Positions 1-7,300 of a DNA stretch of 7,677 bases are shown piece by piece; position 1 is the first letter of the stretch; every line of letters begins with the position of its first letter. Origin of the DNA: JAGKXB01 sp964498835 (GTDB lineage Bacteria; Pseudomonadota; Gammaproteobacteria; Burkholderiales; Burkholderiaceae_D); contig CAZCIX010000070.1 of assembly GCA_964498835.1 (NCBI GenBank), positions 1 to 7,677 on the forward strand. The letters are read 5' to 3'. The notes beneath the pieces are model-generated. The model was not told the origin of the DNA. It saw only the letters and a list, made by a program, of their open reading frames with translations, and made no database searches. The position numbers were made by a program, and so were the translations under genes.

Positions 1-18
1 TTGTTCTCATGGGAACGA
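1..18. repeat. Degenerate REP-like palindrome downstream of gltX
   Basis: The arms ttgttctca and tgggaacga would pair at 7 of 9 positions if perfectly complementary bases are required; the rest are G-T type mismatches. The right arm is identical to the end of the perfect hairpin at 1802-1829 (TGGGAACGA), so this looks like a decayed or loop-less copy of the same repeat. It lies just beyond the gltX stop codon, where it could help end or stabilise the transcript, but no T-run follows it on the minus strand inside the window. The element may extend past the left edge. Confidence 0.35.
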
Positions 19-42
19 CGGAGGTTAATGAGTAATCTCGCT

Positions 43-1443
43 TTAAAGAAACTTCGCTAAACGCGCCAATACAATTTCACGCCCAAACAAAGCCAACACC
101 GCATCAATCGCTGGCGTTTGCAATTGCCCGGTGACGATCAAGCGCAAAGGCATTGCCAGTTGTGGCATTTTCAATTGATGTGCTGCCAATACTTCTTTTA
201 ACAAGACGGACAATGTTTCTTTTTTCCATTCTGTCGATTGCAAGGCCTGGCACGATTCTGCATATTGCCTCAAAGCTGGCTTAACAGCATCCGTGACATG
301 TTGCGCCAATAATGCGGCGTCAGGTGCAGGTTGGCGATAAAACAGCATAGCAGCATCCGCCAATTCATTAATGGTATTGGCACGCTCTTTCATTAAAGCG
401 ATGACAGCTGACAAATCAGGGGCCTGCTCAAACTGCGCCCCTTCCAATAGCATGCGTGGCTTAGCCAAGTCCGCAAGACGCACGTTGTCAGCCAATTTGA
501 TGTAGTGATTGTTAATCCATGCAAGCTTTTCTGGATTAAATTGTGCCGGCGATTTCGACAAATGATCCAAATCAAACCAGGCGCAGAACTGCTCCATGGA
601 AAAAATTTCTTCATCGCCATGACTCCAACCCAAACGCGCCAGATAATTCAACATCGCTTCTGGCAAATACCCTTGTTCTGGATAATCCATCACACTCACC
701 GCGCCATGACGCTTAGATAATTTCTCGCCATCTGCGCCCAAAATCATCGGAACGTGCCCATACAAAGGCAACGTTGCGCCCAAAGCTTGCAAAATATTGA
801 TCTGGCGCGGCGTGTTATTGACGTGATCATCACCACGGATCACATGCGTAATTTGCATATCCCAATCATCCACCACCACGCAAAAATTGTAAGTCGGCGT
901 GCCATCTGGCCGTGCAATGATTAAATCATCCAATTCACGATTAGCAATCGTGATTTTGCCTTTGACCACATCATCCCAACTCACCTCGCCATCCAAAGGA
1001 TTTTTAAAACGCACCACTGGTTTACGCCCAAATGGAATCGCCGGCAAGGTCTTGCCAGGCTCAGGACGCCAAGTCCCGTCATAACGCGGCTTCTGCCCCG
1101 CAGCACGCTGCGCCTCACGCATCGCTTCGACTTCTTCTGGCGAGGAATAACAAAGATACGCCGACCCCGCCTCTAACATTTGCGCAATCACCGCCCGATA
1201 ACGCTCCATGCGTTGCATCTGAAAAAACGGCCCCTCATCATGCCCCAAGCCTAACCACGCCATACCATCAACAATCGCCTGCACCGCTTCGGGTGTAGAA
1301 CGCTCCAAATCCGTGTCCTCAATCCGCAACACAAAAGTGCCGCCAAAATGGCGCGCATAAGCCCAAGAAAAAAGCGCAGTGCGAGCACCGCCCAAATGTA
1401 AATAACCAGTGGGACTAGGAGCAAAACGGGTACGAACGGTCAT
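43..1443 (-). CDS. gltX: Glutamyl-tRNA synthetase (GluRS), complete
   Basis: This cytoplasmic class I aminoacyl-tRNA synthetase joins glutamate to tRNA(Glu) using ATP, for translation and as a precursor of tetrapyrroles. At 466 residues it has the normal bacterial length. The Rossmann catalytic core opens with RFAPSPTGYLHLGG (residues 6-19), in which HLGG is the HIGH signature. Other core blocks are LRIEDTD (39-45), RPDGTPTYNFCVVVDD (178-193) and HVIRGDDHVNNTPRQ (200-214). The KMSKS loop is present as KLSKR (241-245). The helical anticodon-binding part follows, ending in the family-typical TPAIDAVLALFGREIVLARL (443-462). The E. coli-type zinc site is not intact: Cys98 is present, but the later cysteine is replaced around RYDG (120-123), as in many GluRSs. 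The ATG at 1443 fits the family N-terminus, although no clear Shine-Dalgarno sequence precedes it. It is the last gene of the window in a row of minus-strand genes, but the 418-base gap upstream suggests its own promoter. The TAA stop is at 43-45. The identification is firm. Confidence 0.98.
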   Translation of the reverse strand: MTVRTRFAPSPTGYLHLGGARTALFSWAYARHFGGTFVLRIEDTDLERSTPEAVQAIVDGMAWLGLGHDEGPFFQMQRMERYRAVIAQMLEAGSAYLCYSSPEEVEAMREAQRAAGQKPRYDGTWRPEPGKTLPAIPFGRKPVVRFKNPLDGEVSWDDVVKGKITIANRELDDLIIARPDGTPTYNFCVVVDDWDMQITHVIRGDDHVNNTPRQINILQALGATLPLYGHVPMILGADGEKLSKRHGAVSVMDYPEQGYLPEAMLNYLARLGWSHGDEEIFSMEQFCAWFDLDHLSKSPAQFNPEKLAWINNHYIKLADNVRLADLAKPRMLLEGAQFEQAPDLSAVIALMKERANTINELADAAMLFYRQPAPDAALLAQHVTDAVKPALRQYAESCQALQSTEWKKETLSVLLKEVLAAHQLKMPQLAMPLRLIVTGQLQTPAIDAVLALFGREIVLARLAKFL

Positions 1444-1559
1444 GGTAAAAATACAGCGATGAGAGGCACGCTGCCTTAAATGAATTAAAACGGCATTTTA
1501 CCGTGTTACAAAGTAGCTAGCATGTTTCTGATTATCCATGACTCACAAACAGTCCGCCG
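1444..1559. other. Upstream region of gltX, no gene recognised
   Basis: This stretch should carry the gltX promoter and 5' leader. The best minus-strand -10 candidate is TAAAAT (plus-strand 1495-1500), about 50 bases before the start codon, but no convincing -35 hexamer lies 16-18 bases upstream, so I do not call a promoter. The -10 candidate sits in a short inverted repeat, with acgg and ccgt flanking it. A plus-strand frame starting at ATG 1522 runs into the next feature, but its predicted peptide resembles nothing I know. Confidence 0.4.
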
Positions 1560-1635
1560 ACTGAAGAAAGCAATGTGCAAATTTTGCACATTGCCGGTTC
1601 GGATAAACTGGTCAAATTCTACAATCTCGACGCCA
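1560..1635 (+). pseudogene. RhuM-family gene remnant (internal fragment)
   Basis: Read on the plus strand in the frame with codon AAT at 1572-1574, this stretch gives EESNVQILHIAGSDK followed by LVKFYNLDA. From memory this matches a conserved internal segment of the virulence RhuM family (proteins often found next to Fic or restriction genes), where a line like SN-Q--HI--SDKPVKFYNLD-IISVGYRV is usual. RhuM function is poorly known. The frame is closed upstream by TGA at 1539-1541 and has no start or RhuM-like N-terminus. Downstream, the match stops at the codon for the Ile expected after YNLDA, exactly where the inverted repeat at 1636 begins, and the expected ISVGYRV does not appear beyond it. 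This is therefore a dead fragment of about 25 codons, on the strand opposite to every other gene here. The identification rests on remembered family consensus over a short stretch and could be chance, though two matching blocks with correct spacing make that less likely. Confidence 0.5.
1570..1594. repeat. Near-perfect 25-base palindrome inside the RhuM-like remnant
   Basis: Twelve-base arms, gcaatgtgcaaa and tttgcacattgc, flank a single central T and are exact reverse complements. The palindrome coincides with the codons for SNVQILHIA of the RhuM-like remnant. It could be an operator-like site, but the simpler reading is that the symmetry comes from the coding sequence of this gene family. 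Confidence 0.6.
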
Positions 1636-1710
1636 TGTACTAGCTCAGACCCGATCTGACAGATATCCTATAAAAACCGGTATCTGTCAGATCGGGTCTG
1701 AGCTAGTACA
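1636..1710. mobile_element. Perfect 30-bp inverted repeat with 15-base loop (minimal MITE-like or IS-end palindrome)
   Basis: The left arm is 1636-1665 and the right arm 1681-1710; all 30 positions are exactly complementary. With one bulged T (1666), two more C-G pairs can form, leaving a loop of about 10 bases. The outer ends are TGTACTAG and CTAGTACA. Termini of the type TGT...ACA are usual for several insertion-sequence families, including IS481-like ones. The internal part would then be two IS ends with the transposase lost, or a very small non-autonomous element. No transposase codons fit in 75 bases. I see no target duplication: cgcca lies on the left and ctttaa on the right. The left end abuts the point where the RhuM-like match stops. 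Transcribed, it would form a very stable hairpin that RNase III might cut. It precedes gltX and could affect its leader if the promoter lay further upstream. The T-rich sequence just past the right arm on the plus strand makes terminator activity in that direction possible. Confidence 0.75.
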
Positions 1711-1739
1711 CTTTAATATTTTTATTACAAACAAGGGAG

Positions 1740-1765
1740 GACTAATTTTAGTCTTAATTAAGACT
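1740..1765. promoter_or_regulatory. Two overlapping AT-rich palindromes, operator-like
   Basis: The first palindrome is gactaattttagtc (1740-1753), with six-base arms around a central TT. The second, agtcttaattaagact (1750-1765), is a perfect 16-base palindrome. They share the four bases AGTC, so the half-site AGTC/GACT recurs in a regular array. Such layouts are typical of binding sites for small dimeric repressors. No intact gene that would carry such a regulator lies beside it, so it may be left over from a lost gene, or may act on gltX further downstream on the minus strand. The function is inferred from symmetry alone. Confidence 0.35.
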
Positions 1766-1801
1766 TGTCTGTAATTGCGGTACTCGTACTTTGCGCTAAT
1801 C

Positions 1802-1829
1802 TCGTTCCCACGCCCCTGCGTGGGAACGA
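1802..1829. repeat. REP-like perfect hairpin, possible end of the receptor transcript
   Basis: The arms tcgttcccacgc and gcgtgggaacga (12 bp, exact) enclose the loop ccct. The CGTTCCCACGC...GCGTGGGAACG core is one I recognise as a palindrome scattered between genes in many proteobacterial genomes, so this is probably a dispersed REP-like unit. It lies 33 bases beyond the receptor stop codon. The minus-strand sequence after the hairpin is not a T-run, so it is not a classic intrinsic terminator, but it could protect the 3' end of the receptor mRNA. A degenerate relative is at 1-18. Confidence 0.65.
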
Positions 1830-1861
1830 ATGCTAGAAACCATGTGCCCTAGAAAAAAACC

Positions 1862-3880
1862 TTAAAACGCCGTCCGTACCCCCACTACAAAATTACGCCC
1901 AGGCAATGGAGCAACATCCTTCAACACCGAGGTTGATAGACGAATATCCTGGTTAAGCATGTTTTTAGCCAACACAAACCACGTGACTTGTTGTGTGCCA
2001 TAACGTTGGGTGTAGGACAAGTTAGCGTCTAGCAAGGTATAGGCTGGTGTGATGGTTTCAAACGCAGCTAGGCGATCTTGTTGTTTGGCGTGGGTGATGG
2101 TCACACCGCTGCGCCATTGGTTTTGTTTGTAGCCGACGTCGATGCCAAAACGGGTACTTGGTTGCAGGGGGAGATTGCCAGCATCATCCAGGGTGGCGCG
2201 TGATGTATCGGCGAAACCGCGTAGGGAGAGGCCTTCACCCCGCAAGTTATGGCTGATTTCTACTTCTGCACCGCGGATGGTGGCGTCGGCTTGGCTGAAG
2301 ACACGTTCTTTCAAATCTCCACCTGGATTGCCATCGTCATCCAATTGATTGCCGGTGAGTTGGCCGTAAATGAAGTTTTTGGCGCGATTTTGGAACACAT
2401 TGGCTTTCCAACGCAGCAAGCCTGTTGTTTTTTGTAGGCTTAGCTCGATGTTGCGTGAGGTTTCTTTTTCAAAATTGGGATTGCCTTTATCAAACGTCGC
2501 CGTCGCATCGTGTGGCCCACCGGAGTACAACTCTTCCGTCGACGGCGCGCGCTGGGCGATGGATAAGGTGGAACCCACCGCATACCCTGGTGTGAAAGTC
2601 CATAAACCACCTAGCGAGTAGGAGGCCAGATGGAAAGAGCGTTCTGCTGCGGATACAGGTTCTCGTTGAACGGATTCCAAACGCAAACCAGCGTTGACAT
2701 GTACGGGGCCAAAATCACGCTCTTCGACCAGGAACCCTGCAACTGACCTGGATTTGGTCACTGGCACTGTATCGGGGCCGCCGGTGCCTGCGCTCAGGGC
2801 GGAAAATTTACTCTCTTCCGTTTGTATGCCAAGCGTGCCATGCCAAGCCGCTATCGGGTTATGCGTCAATTCCCAACGACTTTCTAACGCACGATTGGCA
2901 AAATTGGTTTGCGGCACGTCGGTCAAATCCAATTCGCTATGCTTGTAATCGGTATAGCCCAGCTTGAATTTAAACGATTCCCATCCATTCCATGGCTGCT
3001 TGACCAAGGCTTGCACGTCGTAACGCGTTTGCGATTGGTCGATTTGAGAACCCTCCGTGGTCGGGATGCCGTAACGATTATTCAGATTAGCGACGGATGC
3101 GCCGATATATCCCCAATCATGGATAGTCGACATGCCAAATCCCACGCTATCGGCACGTGTATACGACCAAGGCAATGTACTGTTTGTATTGGAACCTGGA
3201 ATTTTATAATCATCAGTACGACGAATATTCCCATCCAGATGCAATCCAATCGAACTGGTCGGCCCAGCTGAACCATCTACCGACAACGCGCTGCTGTTGC
3301 CTTTATCCACGGTGCTGTAACGAAATTCCATCTCACCCGTCGGCTTGGGCTCCAATACGGTGGGAATGCGATCATTGACCACATTCACCAAACCGCCAAT
3401 CGCGCCGGAACCGTATAACAAGGCAGAAGGGCCGCGCAGAATTTCAACTTGGCGGGCTGTTGCTACCTCAGTCGCTACTGCATGATCGTTGGAAATACTC
3501 GACACGTCAGCCACTGACATGCCGTTTTGCAGGATTTTGACGCGCGATCCTTCCATGCCACGAATAATCGGACGAGAAGCACCAGCGCCAAAAGCGGAGG
3601 AAGAAACACCCAATTCATGCGACAGCATATCGCCCAGGGAATTTGCTAATTTATTGTGCAGCTCATCGCCAGACAAAATTTTGGCCGGCGCCAAAATTTG
3701 CGTCCCTTCATTGGTATTAAAAGGCGTGGCAGTGACGACGATTTCCGACAATGTTTTATCGTCTACGTTCGTTTCTGTGGTTTGTGCGTAAGAAAAGGAA
3801 GGGTTAGCTAGTGTTAAAAATGTAGCAAAAGCAGATGAAACAGCGCTAGCCAAACGGCTTAATGGGTAGTATTTGTGCAT
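1862..3880 (-). CDS. TonB-dependent outer-membrane receptor, ZnuD-like layout
   Basis: This is a 672-residue outer-membrane active transporter, predicted to import a scarce ligand using energy from TonB-ExbB-ExbD. A Sec signal peptide covers about residues 1-32 (hydrophobic stretch, then SYAQ, likely cut after Ala32). The TonB box is EIVVTA (46-51). The plug spans about 60-170 with RPIIRGMEGSRVKILQNG (103-120) and QVEILRGPSALLYGSGAIGG (144-163). The 22-strand barrel follows and ends in the usual C-terminal Phe. Long stretches align by eye with Neisseria ZnuD: ISGDEL, GAGASRPIIRG, NDHA, RAPSTEELY, DATATFDKGN and PLPGRNF. Asp132-His133, Glu337 and His457 fall where I recall ZnuD placing zinc ligands. 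However, the long His/Asp-rich loop of ZnuD (expected after the NRYGIPTTEG segment, 268-277) is missing, and the protein is about 80 residues shorter. Zinc or another metal complex is thus a reasonable but unproven substrate. The start is supported by AAGGGA five bases upstream (plus-strand 3886-3891). It lies 101 bases after the small membrane-protein gene, probably one functional unit with it. Confidence 0.95.
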   Translation of the reverse strand: MHKYYPLSRLASAVSSAFATFLTLANPSFSYAQTTETNVDDKTLSEIVVTATPFNTNEGTQILAPAKILSGDELHNKLANSLGDMLSHELGVSSSAFGAGASRPIIRGMEGSRVKILQNGMSVADVSSISNDHAVATEVATARQVEILRGPSALLYGSGAIGGLVNVVNDRIPTVLEPKPTGEMEFRYSTVDKGNSSALSVDGSAGPTSSIGLHLDGNIRRTDDYKIPGSNTNSTLPWSYTRADSVGFGMSTIHDWGYIGASVANLNNRYGIPTTEGSQIDQSQTRYDVQALVKQPWNGWESFKFKLGYTDYKHSELDLTDVPQTNFANRALESRWELTHNPIAAWHGTLGIQTEESKFSALSAGTGGPDTVPVTKSRSVAGFLVEERDFGPVHVNAGLRLESVQREPVSAAERSFHLASYSLGGLWTFTPGYAVGSTLSIAQRAPSTEELYSGGPHDATATFDKGNPNFEKETSRNIELSLQKTTGLLRWKANVFQNRAKNFIYGQLTGNQLDDDGNPGGDLKERVFSQADATIRGAEVEISHNLRGEGLSLRGFADTSRATLDDAGNLPLQPSTRFGIDVGYKQNQWRSGVTITHAKQQDRLAAFETITPAYTLLDANLSYTQRYGTQQVTWFVLAKNMLNQDIRLSTSVLKDVAPLPGRNFVVGVRTAF

Positions 3881-3908
3881 GATGATCCCTTGAAAAACTC
3901 AATATATA

Positions 3909-3938
3909 AATGTAGACATGCACGAACCCGCTTATCAA
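3909..3938 (-). promoter_or_regulatory. Candidate sigma-70 promoter for the receptor gene
   Basis: On the minus strand, TTGATA (plus-strand 3933-3938) matches the -35 consensus at 5 of 6 positions. It is followed after 18 bases by TACATT (3909-3914), a 4 of 6 match to the -10. The leader to the ATG at 3880 would be only about 20 bases and contains the AAGGGA ribosome site. The -35 lies in the loop of the hairpin at 3919-3955, so a protein binding that inverted repeat would cover the promoter. No Zur or Fur box is recognisable. The spacer is one base longer than ideal and the match is modest. Confidence 0.3.
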
Positions 3939-3955
3939 AAGCGAGGGTTCATGCA
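3919..3955. terminator. Imperfect hairpin between the small membrane-protein gene and the receptor gene
   Basis: The arms gaaccc (3924-3929) and gggttc (3945-3950) pair exactly. They extend outwards through tgca/tgca with one mismatch and inwards through gctt/aagc after a two-base bulge, leaving the loop atcaa. The hairpin starts 27 bases beyond the stop codon of the upstream gene on the minus strand. No T-run follows closely, so it may be a weak terminator or attenuator that lowers read-through into the receptor gene, an mRNA-stabilising stem, or a regulator site overlapping the candidate promoter. Confidence 0.4.
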
Positions 3956-3981
3956 AAATCAAATAGTGAATACAGAGAAAA

Positions 3982-4386
3982 TCAAGCAGCAGGTGGAGCG
4001 CGGGAACAAAAATGCGGGATGAAACGAACAACCCGGGAGATATAAGAAACCCACAACTGCACCATGCGCACAGTGGGTAACAGCAAGGGCAAATAAGGTG
4101 GCGTATGCACCGTCGCTGCCAGAGTGAATGCATCAAATAAAGTACAAGAGTGAGAAACCGTACTACCATCACTACTTTGCTTATTTTTAATGCTATCCAC
4201 ATAAAAATCAGACAACCTGCTAGCAGGGACATACGAATCCGACCAGCCAGCATGCACCACGCTGTGCACCAAACCCGCCCATTGCGTGAATAACAAAGCC
4301 GCCACCAACAATACCGTCCATACGATAGTGTTGGTGTTGTTAGCTTTGTTAAGCTTGCTTAATTGCAATGGCGAGCGAATAGTCAT
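3982..4386 (-). CDS. Small membrane protein, DUF2946-like
   Basis: The preferred start, ATG 4384-4386, gives 134 residues and lies 11 bases past the purL stop. An upstream ATG at 4438-4440 would add 18 residues (152 in all) and overlap the conserved PurL C-terminus in another frame. It has a GAGGAT ribosome-like sequence, but those bases encode conserved PurL residues, so I treat it as second choice. Numbering from the longer form, a short basic N-terminus precedes one clear membrane segment (about 38-58, TIVWTVLLVAALLFTQWAGL). HSVVH (59-63), HSCTLFDA (97-104), a second hydrophobic stretch (116-140) and the tail FCSRAPPAA follow. The pattern of a hydrophobic N-terminus, QW-GL-H, H-C--FDA and an S/ARAPP end recalls the DUF2946 group of small proteobacterial proteins, which I remember seeing near TonB-dependent receptors and metal genes. 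The function is unknown. His59, His63, His97 and Cys99 could bind a metal on the periplasmic side, an inference supported by the ZnuD-like receptor just downstream. Confidence 0.75.
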   Translation of the reverse strand: MTIRSPLQLSKLNKANNTNTIVWTVLLVAALLFTQWAGLVHSVVHAGWSDSYVPASRLSDFYVDSIKNKQSSDGSTVSHSCTLFDAFTLAATVHTPPYLPLLLPTVRMVQLWVSYISRVVRFIPHFCSRAPPAA

Positions 4387-4397
4387 TGATTGATTAA

Positions 4398-7300
4398 TTA
4401 ACCTATCCAACGACGCGCATTGCGGAACATACGCATCCATGGGCTATCCTCACCCCACGATTCAGGATGCCATGATTGTTGTACCGAACGGAACACGCGT
4501 TCAGCATGCGGCATCATGACGGTGAAACGACCATCCGGCGTCGTCACTGATGTAATGCCCTGCGGCGAACCATTGGGATTGTAGGGATATGTTTCCGTCG
4601 CCACACCAGCGTTATCTGTGAAGCGCATCGCCACGATGGCCTTGTTGATATCGCCCGTTTGTGAGAAATCGGCAAACCCCTCTCCATGCGCTACAGCGAT
4701 TGGACTTTGCATACCCGCGATGTCTTGGAAGAAGATCGATGGTGATGCCGCCACTTCTACCATGGCAAAACGTGCTTCCAAACGCTCGGATTTGTTACGT
4801 GTAAATTTAGGCCAAGCCTCGGCGCCAGGAATGATGGATTTCAAATTACTCATCATTTGACAACCATTACAAATACCCAGTCCAAAGGTATCGTTGCGAT
4901 GGAAAAACGCGGTAAATTGCTCAGCCAAACCAGCATTAAACAATATCGTTTTTGCCCAACCTTCACCTGCACCCAATACATCGCCGTAAGAAAATCCGCC
5001 CACAGCGATCACGCCATGAAAATCGGAGAGTTTGGTGCGACCAGCAATCAAATCGCTCATGTGTACATCCACCGCAGTAAAGCCGGATTGATGCATCACA
5101 TAAGCCGTTTCGACATGAGAATTGACACCCTGCTCACGCAAAATAGCGACCCGTGGTCGCACACCCGTGGCAATGAAAGGTGCGGCAATATCTTGCTGCA
5201 GATCAAATCCAACCACTGGTGTAATACCGCGATCGCTGCTATCCAAAATACGGTCGTATTCCGCATCAGCGCAAGCTGGATTGTCGCGCAGGCGGGAAAT
5301 TTGCCAGCTGGTTTCACTCCACAATCTCTGCAAACTGGTGCGCGGCTGACTGTAAATCATTTTGGCATCGCGCATGAATTCGACTACATCGCGCTCATTG
5401 GGTTTGCCAATGATGTGGCTGGCAGCACCCAGATTGTGCTGACGCAAGACTTGCATCACAGCCGATTTATCCTCGGCACGCACTTGAATCACCGCGCCCA
5501 ATTCTTCATTGAACAAAGCGCGCAAAGTCATTTCATTGCGACGTTCTGATACCTGGCTCGCCCAATTTTTGGCATCGCCCCAATCGGCGTCATGTTCGCT
5601 TCCGAGCACCAACATATCCAAATTAATGGACACACCACAATGCCCTGCAAAGGCCATTTCGCACAAGCTGGCAAACAAACCGCCATCGGATCGATCGTGA
5701 TAAGCCAGCAATTTGCCGTCTTGATTGAGTTGTTGAATCGCAGCAAAAAAACCTTTGAGATCGCCTGCACTGTCCACATCCGGGGTTTCATTACCCAATT
5801 GCTGCATCACTTGTGCCAAGGCCGATGCACCCATGCGATTTTTATTGCGTCCCAAATCAATCAACACCAACACCGTGTCACCTACATCGGTACGCAATTG
5901 TGGCGTCAATGAACGTCGTACATCCTGCACTGGCGCAAAGGCGGTGACGATCAAGGAAACGGGGGAAGTCACAGCTTTATCCGTACCTTCATCTTTCCAA
6001 GTCGTACGCATGGACAAAGAATCTTTACCGACGGGAATGCTAATGCCCAACGCCGGGCAAAGCTCCATGCCAACCGCTTGAACGGTATCGAACAATGCCG
6101 CATCCTGCCCAGGCTGACCACACGCCGCCATCCAGTTAGCGGAAAGTTTGATATCTGAAATATCGGCAATCGCTGCGGCAGCAATATTCGTCACTGCCTC
6201 CCCAATTGCCATACGACCTGCAGCAGCAGGATGAATCACCGCCAGTGGCGTGCGCTCACCCATCGCCATGGCTTCGCCCAAATAACCTTCAAAACTCATG
6301 GAAGTCACCGCACAATCTGCGACAGGAACTTGCCATGGCCCGACCATTTGATCACGCACCGTCAAACCACCCACGGTGCGATCACCGATCGTAATCAAAA
6401 AGGATTTGTCCGCCACGCTAGGCAAACGCAATACGCGCTGTGACACTTCCAGCAAATCCATGCCCATCAAATCAATCGCAGGCAAATCGGGCTGAACACG
6501 CGCCACATCCCGTTGCATTCTGGGTGGTTTGCCCAACAACACTTCCATCGGCATATCGACTGGATGATTATCATGCACCGGATCGCTGACTCTTAAATGT
6601 CGCTCTTCTGTCGCCACCCCGACGACAGCATACAAACAACGCTCACGTTCACACAGCGCTTGAAATGCGGGCAAAGAATCCGGTGCAATTGCTAGCACAT
6701 AACGCTCTTGCGATTCATTACTCCAAATTTCTTTTGGTGCCATGCCACTTTCTTCCAGCAAAATCGCACGCAAATCAAAGTTAGCACCACGCTTGGCATC
6801 ATTACTTAATTCAGGAAACGCATTCGACAAACCACCCGCGCCGACATCATGGATAGACAAAATCGGATTCTGTTCACCCATGGCCCAACAAGCATTGATC
6901 ACTTCCTGCGCCCGACGTTGCATTTCCGGGTTACCTCGCTGCACGGAATCAAAATCCAAATCCGCTGTATTGGCGCCGGTACTCATGGATGAAGCTGCAC
7001 TGCCTCCCATCCCAATCCGCATACCAGGGCCACCTAACTGAATCAGCAAACTGCCCGCTGGAAAGGCTATTTTGTGTGTGTGCTGATCCGTGATATTCCC
7101 CATACCACCCGCAATCATGATGGGCTTGTGGTAGCCGTACACCGAACCCGCTACATTCTGCGCATACGTACGGAAATAGCCGGCAAGGTTAGGACGACCA
7201 AATTCATTATTGAAAGCCGCTCCGCCTATCGGCCCATCTATCATGATTTGTAGAGGAGATGCGATGCGATCCGGTTTACCGTATTGCGTAACATTGGTAT

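Noticed and set aside
1522..1656. Plus-strand frame from ATG 1522 as a short gene
   Set aside because: Its peptide (MFLIIHDSQTV...) is unlike known proteins and runs into the inverted repeat, while the other frame of the same DNA gives the RhuM-like match.
1636..1710. The long inverted repeat as the normal intrinsic terminator of the receptor gene
   Set aside because: It is 150 bases beyond the receptor stop, has 30 exact pairs, and lacks a T-run after it on the minus strand; a mobile or regulatory palindrome fits better.
1444..1861. tRNA, riboswitch or CRISPR array in the gap upstream of gltX
   Set aside because: No cloverleaf with a TTCGA-type T arm, no recognised riboswitch core and no regularly spaced direct repeats; the structures seen are inverted repeats.
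2909..3271. A 120-codon plus-strand open frame inside the receptor gene
   Set aside because: It is antisense to the barrel-coding part of an intact receptor gene, and its peptide is low in recognisable features.
3846..4253. A 135-codon minus-strand frame overlapping both the small membrane protein and the receptor start
   Set aside because: It reads Cys- and Leu-rich sequence out of frame with the DUF2946-like gene and covers the hairpin and ribosome site of the receptor; frame-shifted noise is the best explanation.
4857..5549. A 230-codon open frame on the plus strand
   Set aside because: It lies entirely antisense to intact, highly conserved purL, and its predicted peptide shows no recognisable motif; it is a shadow of the real gene.
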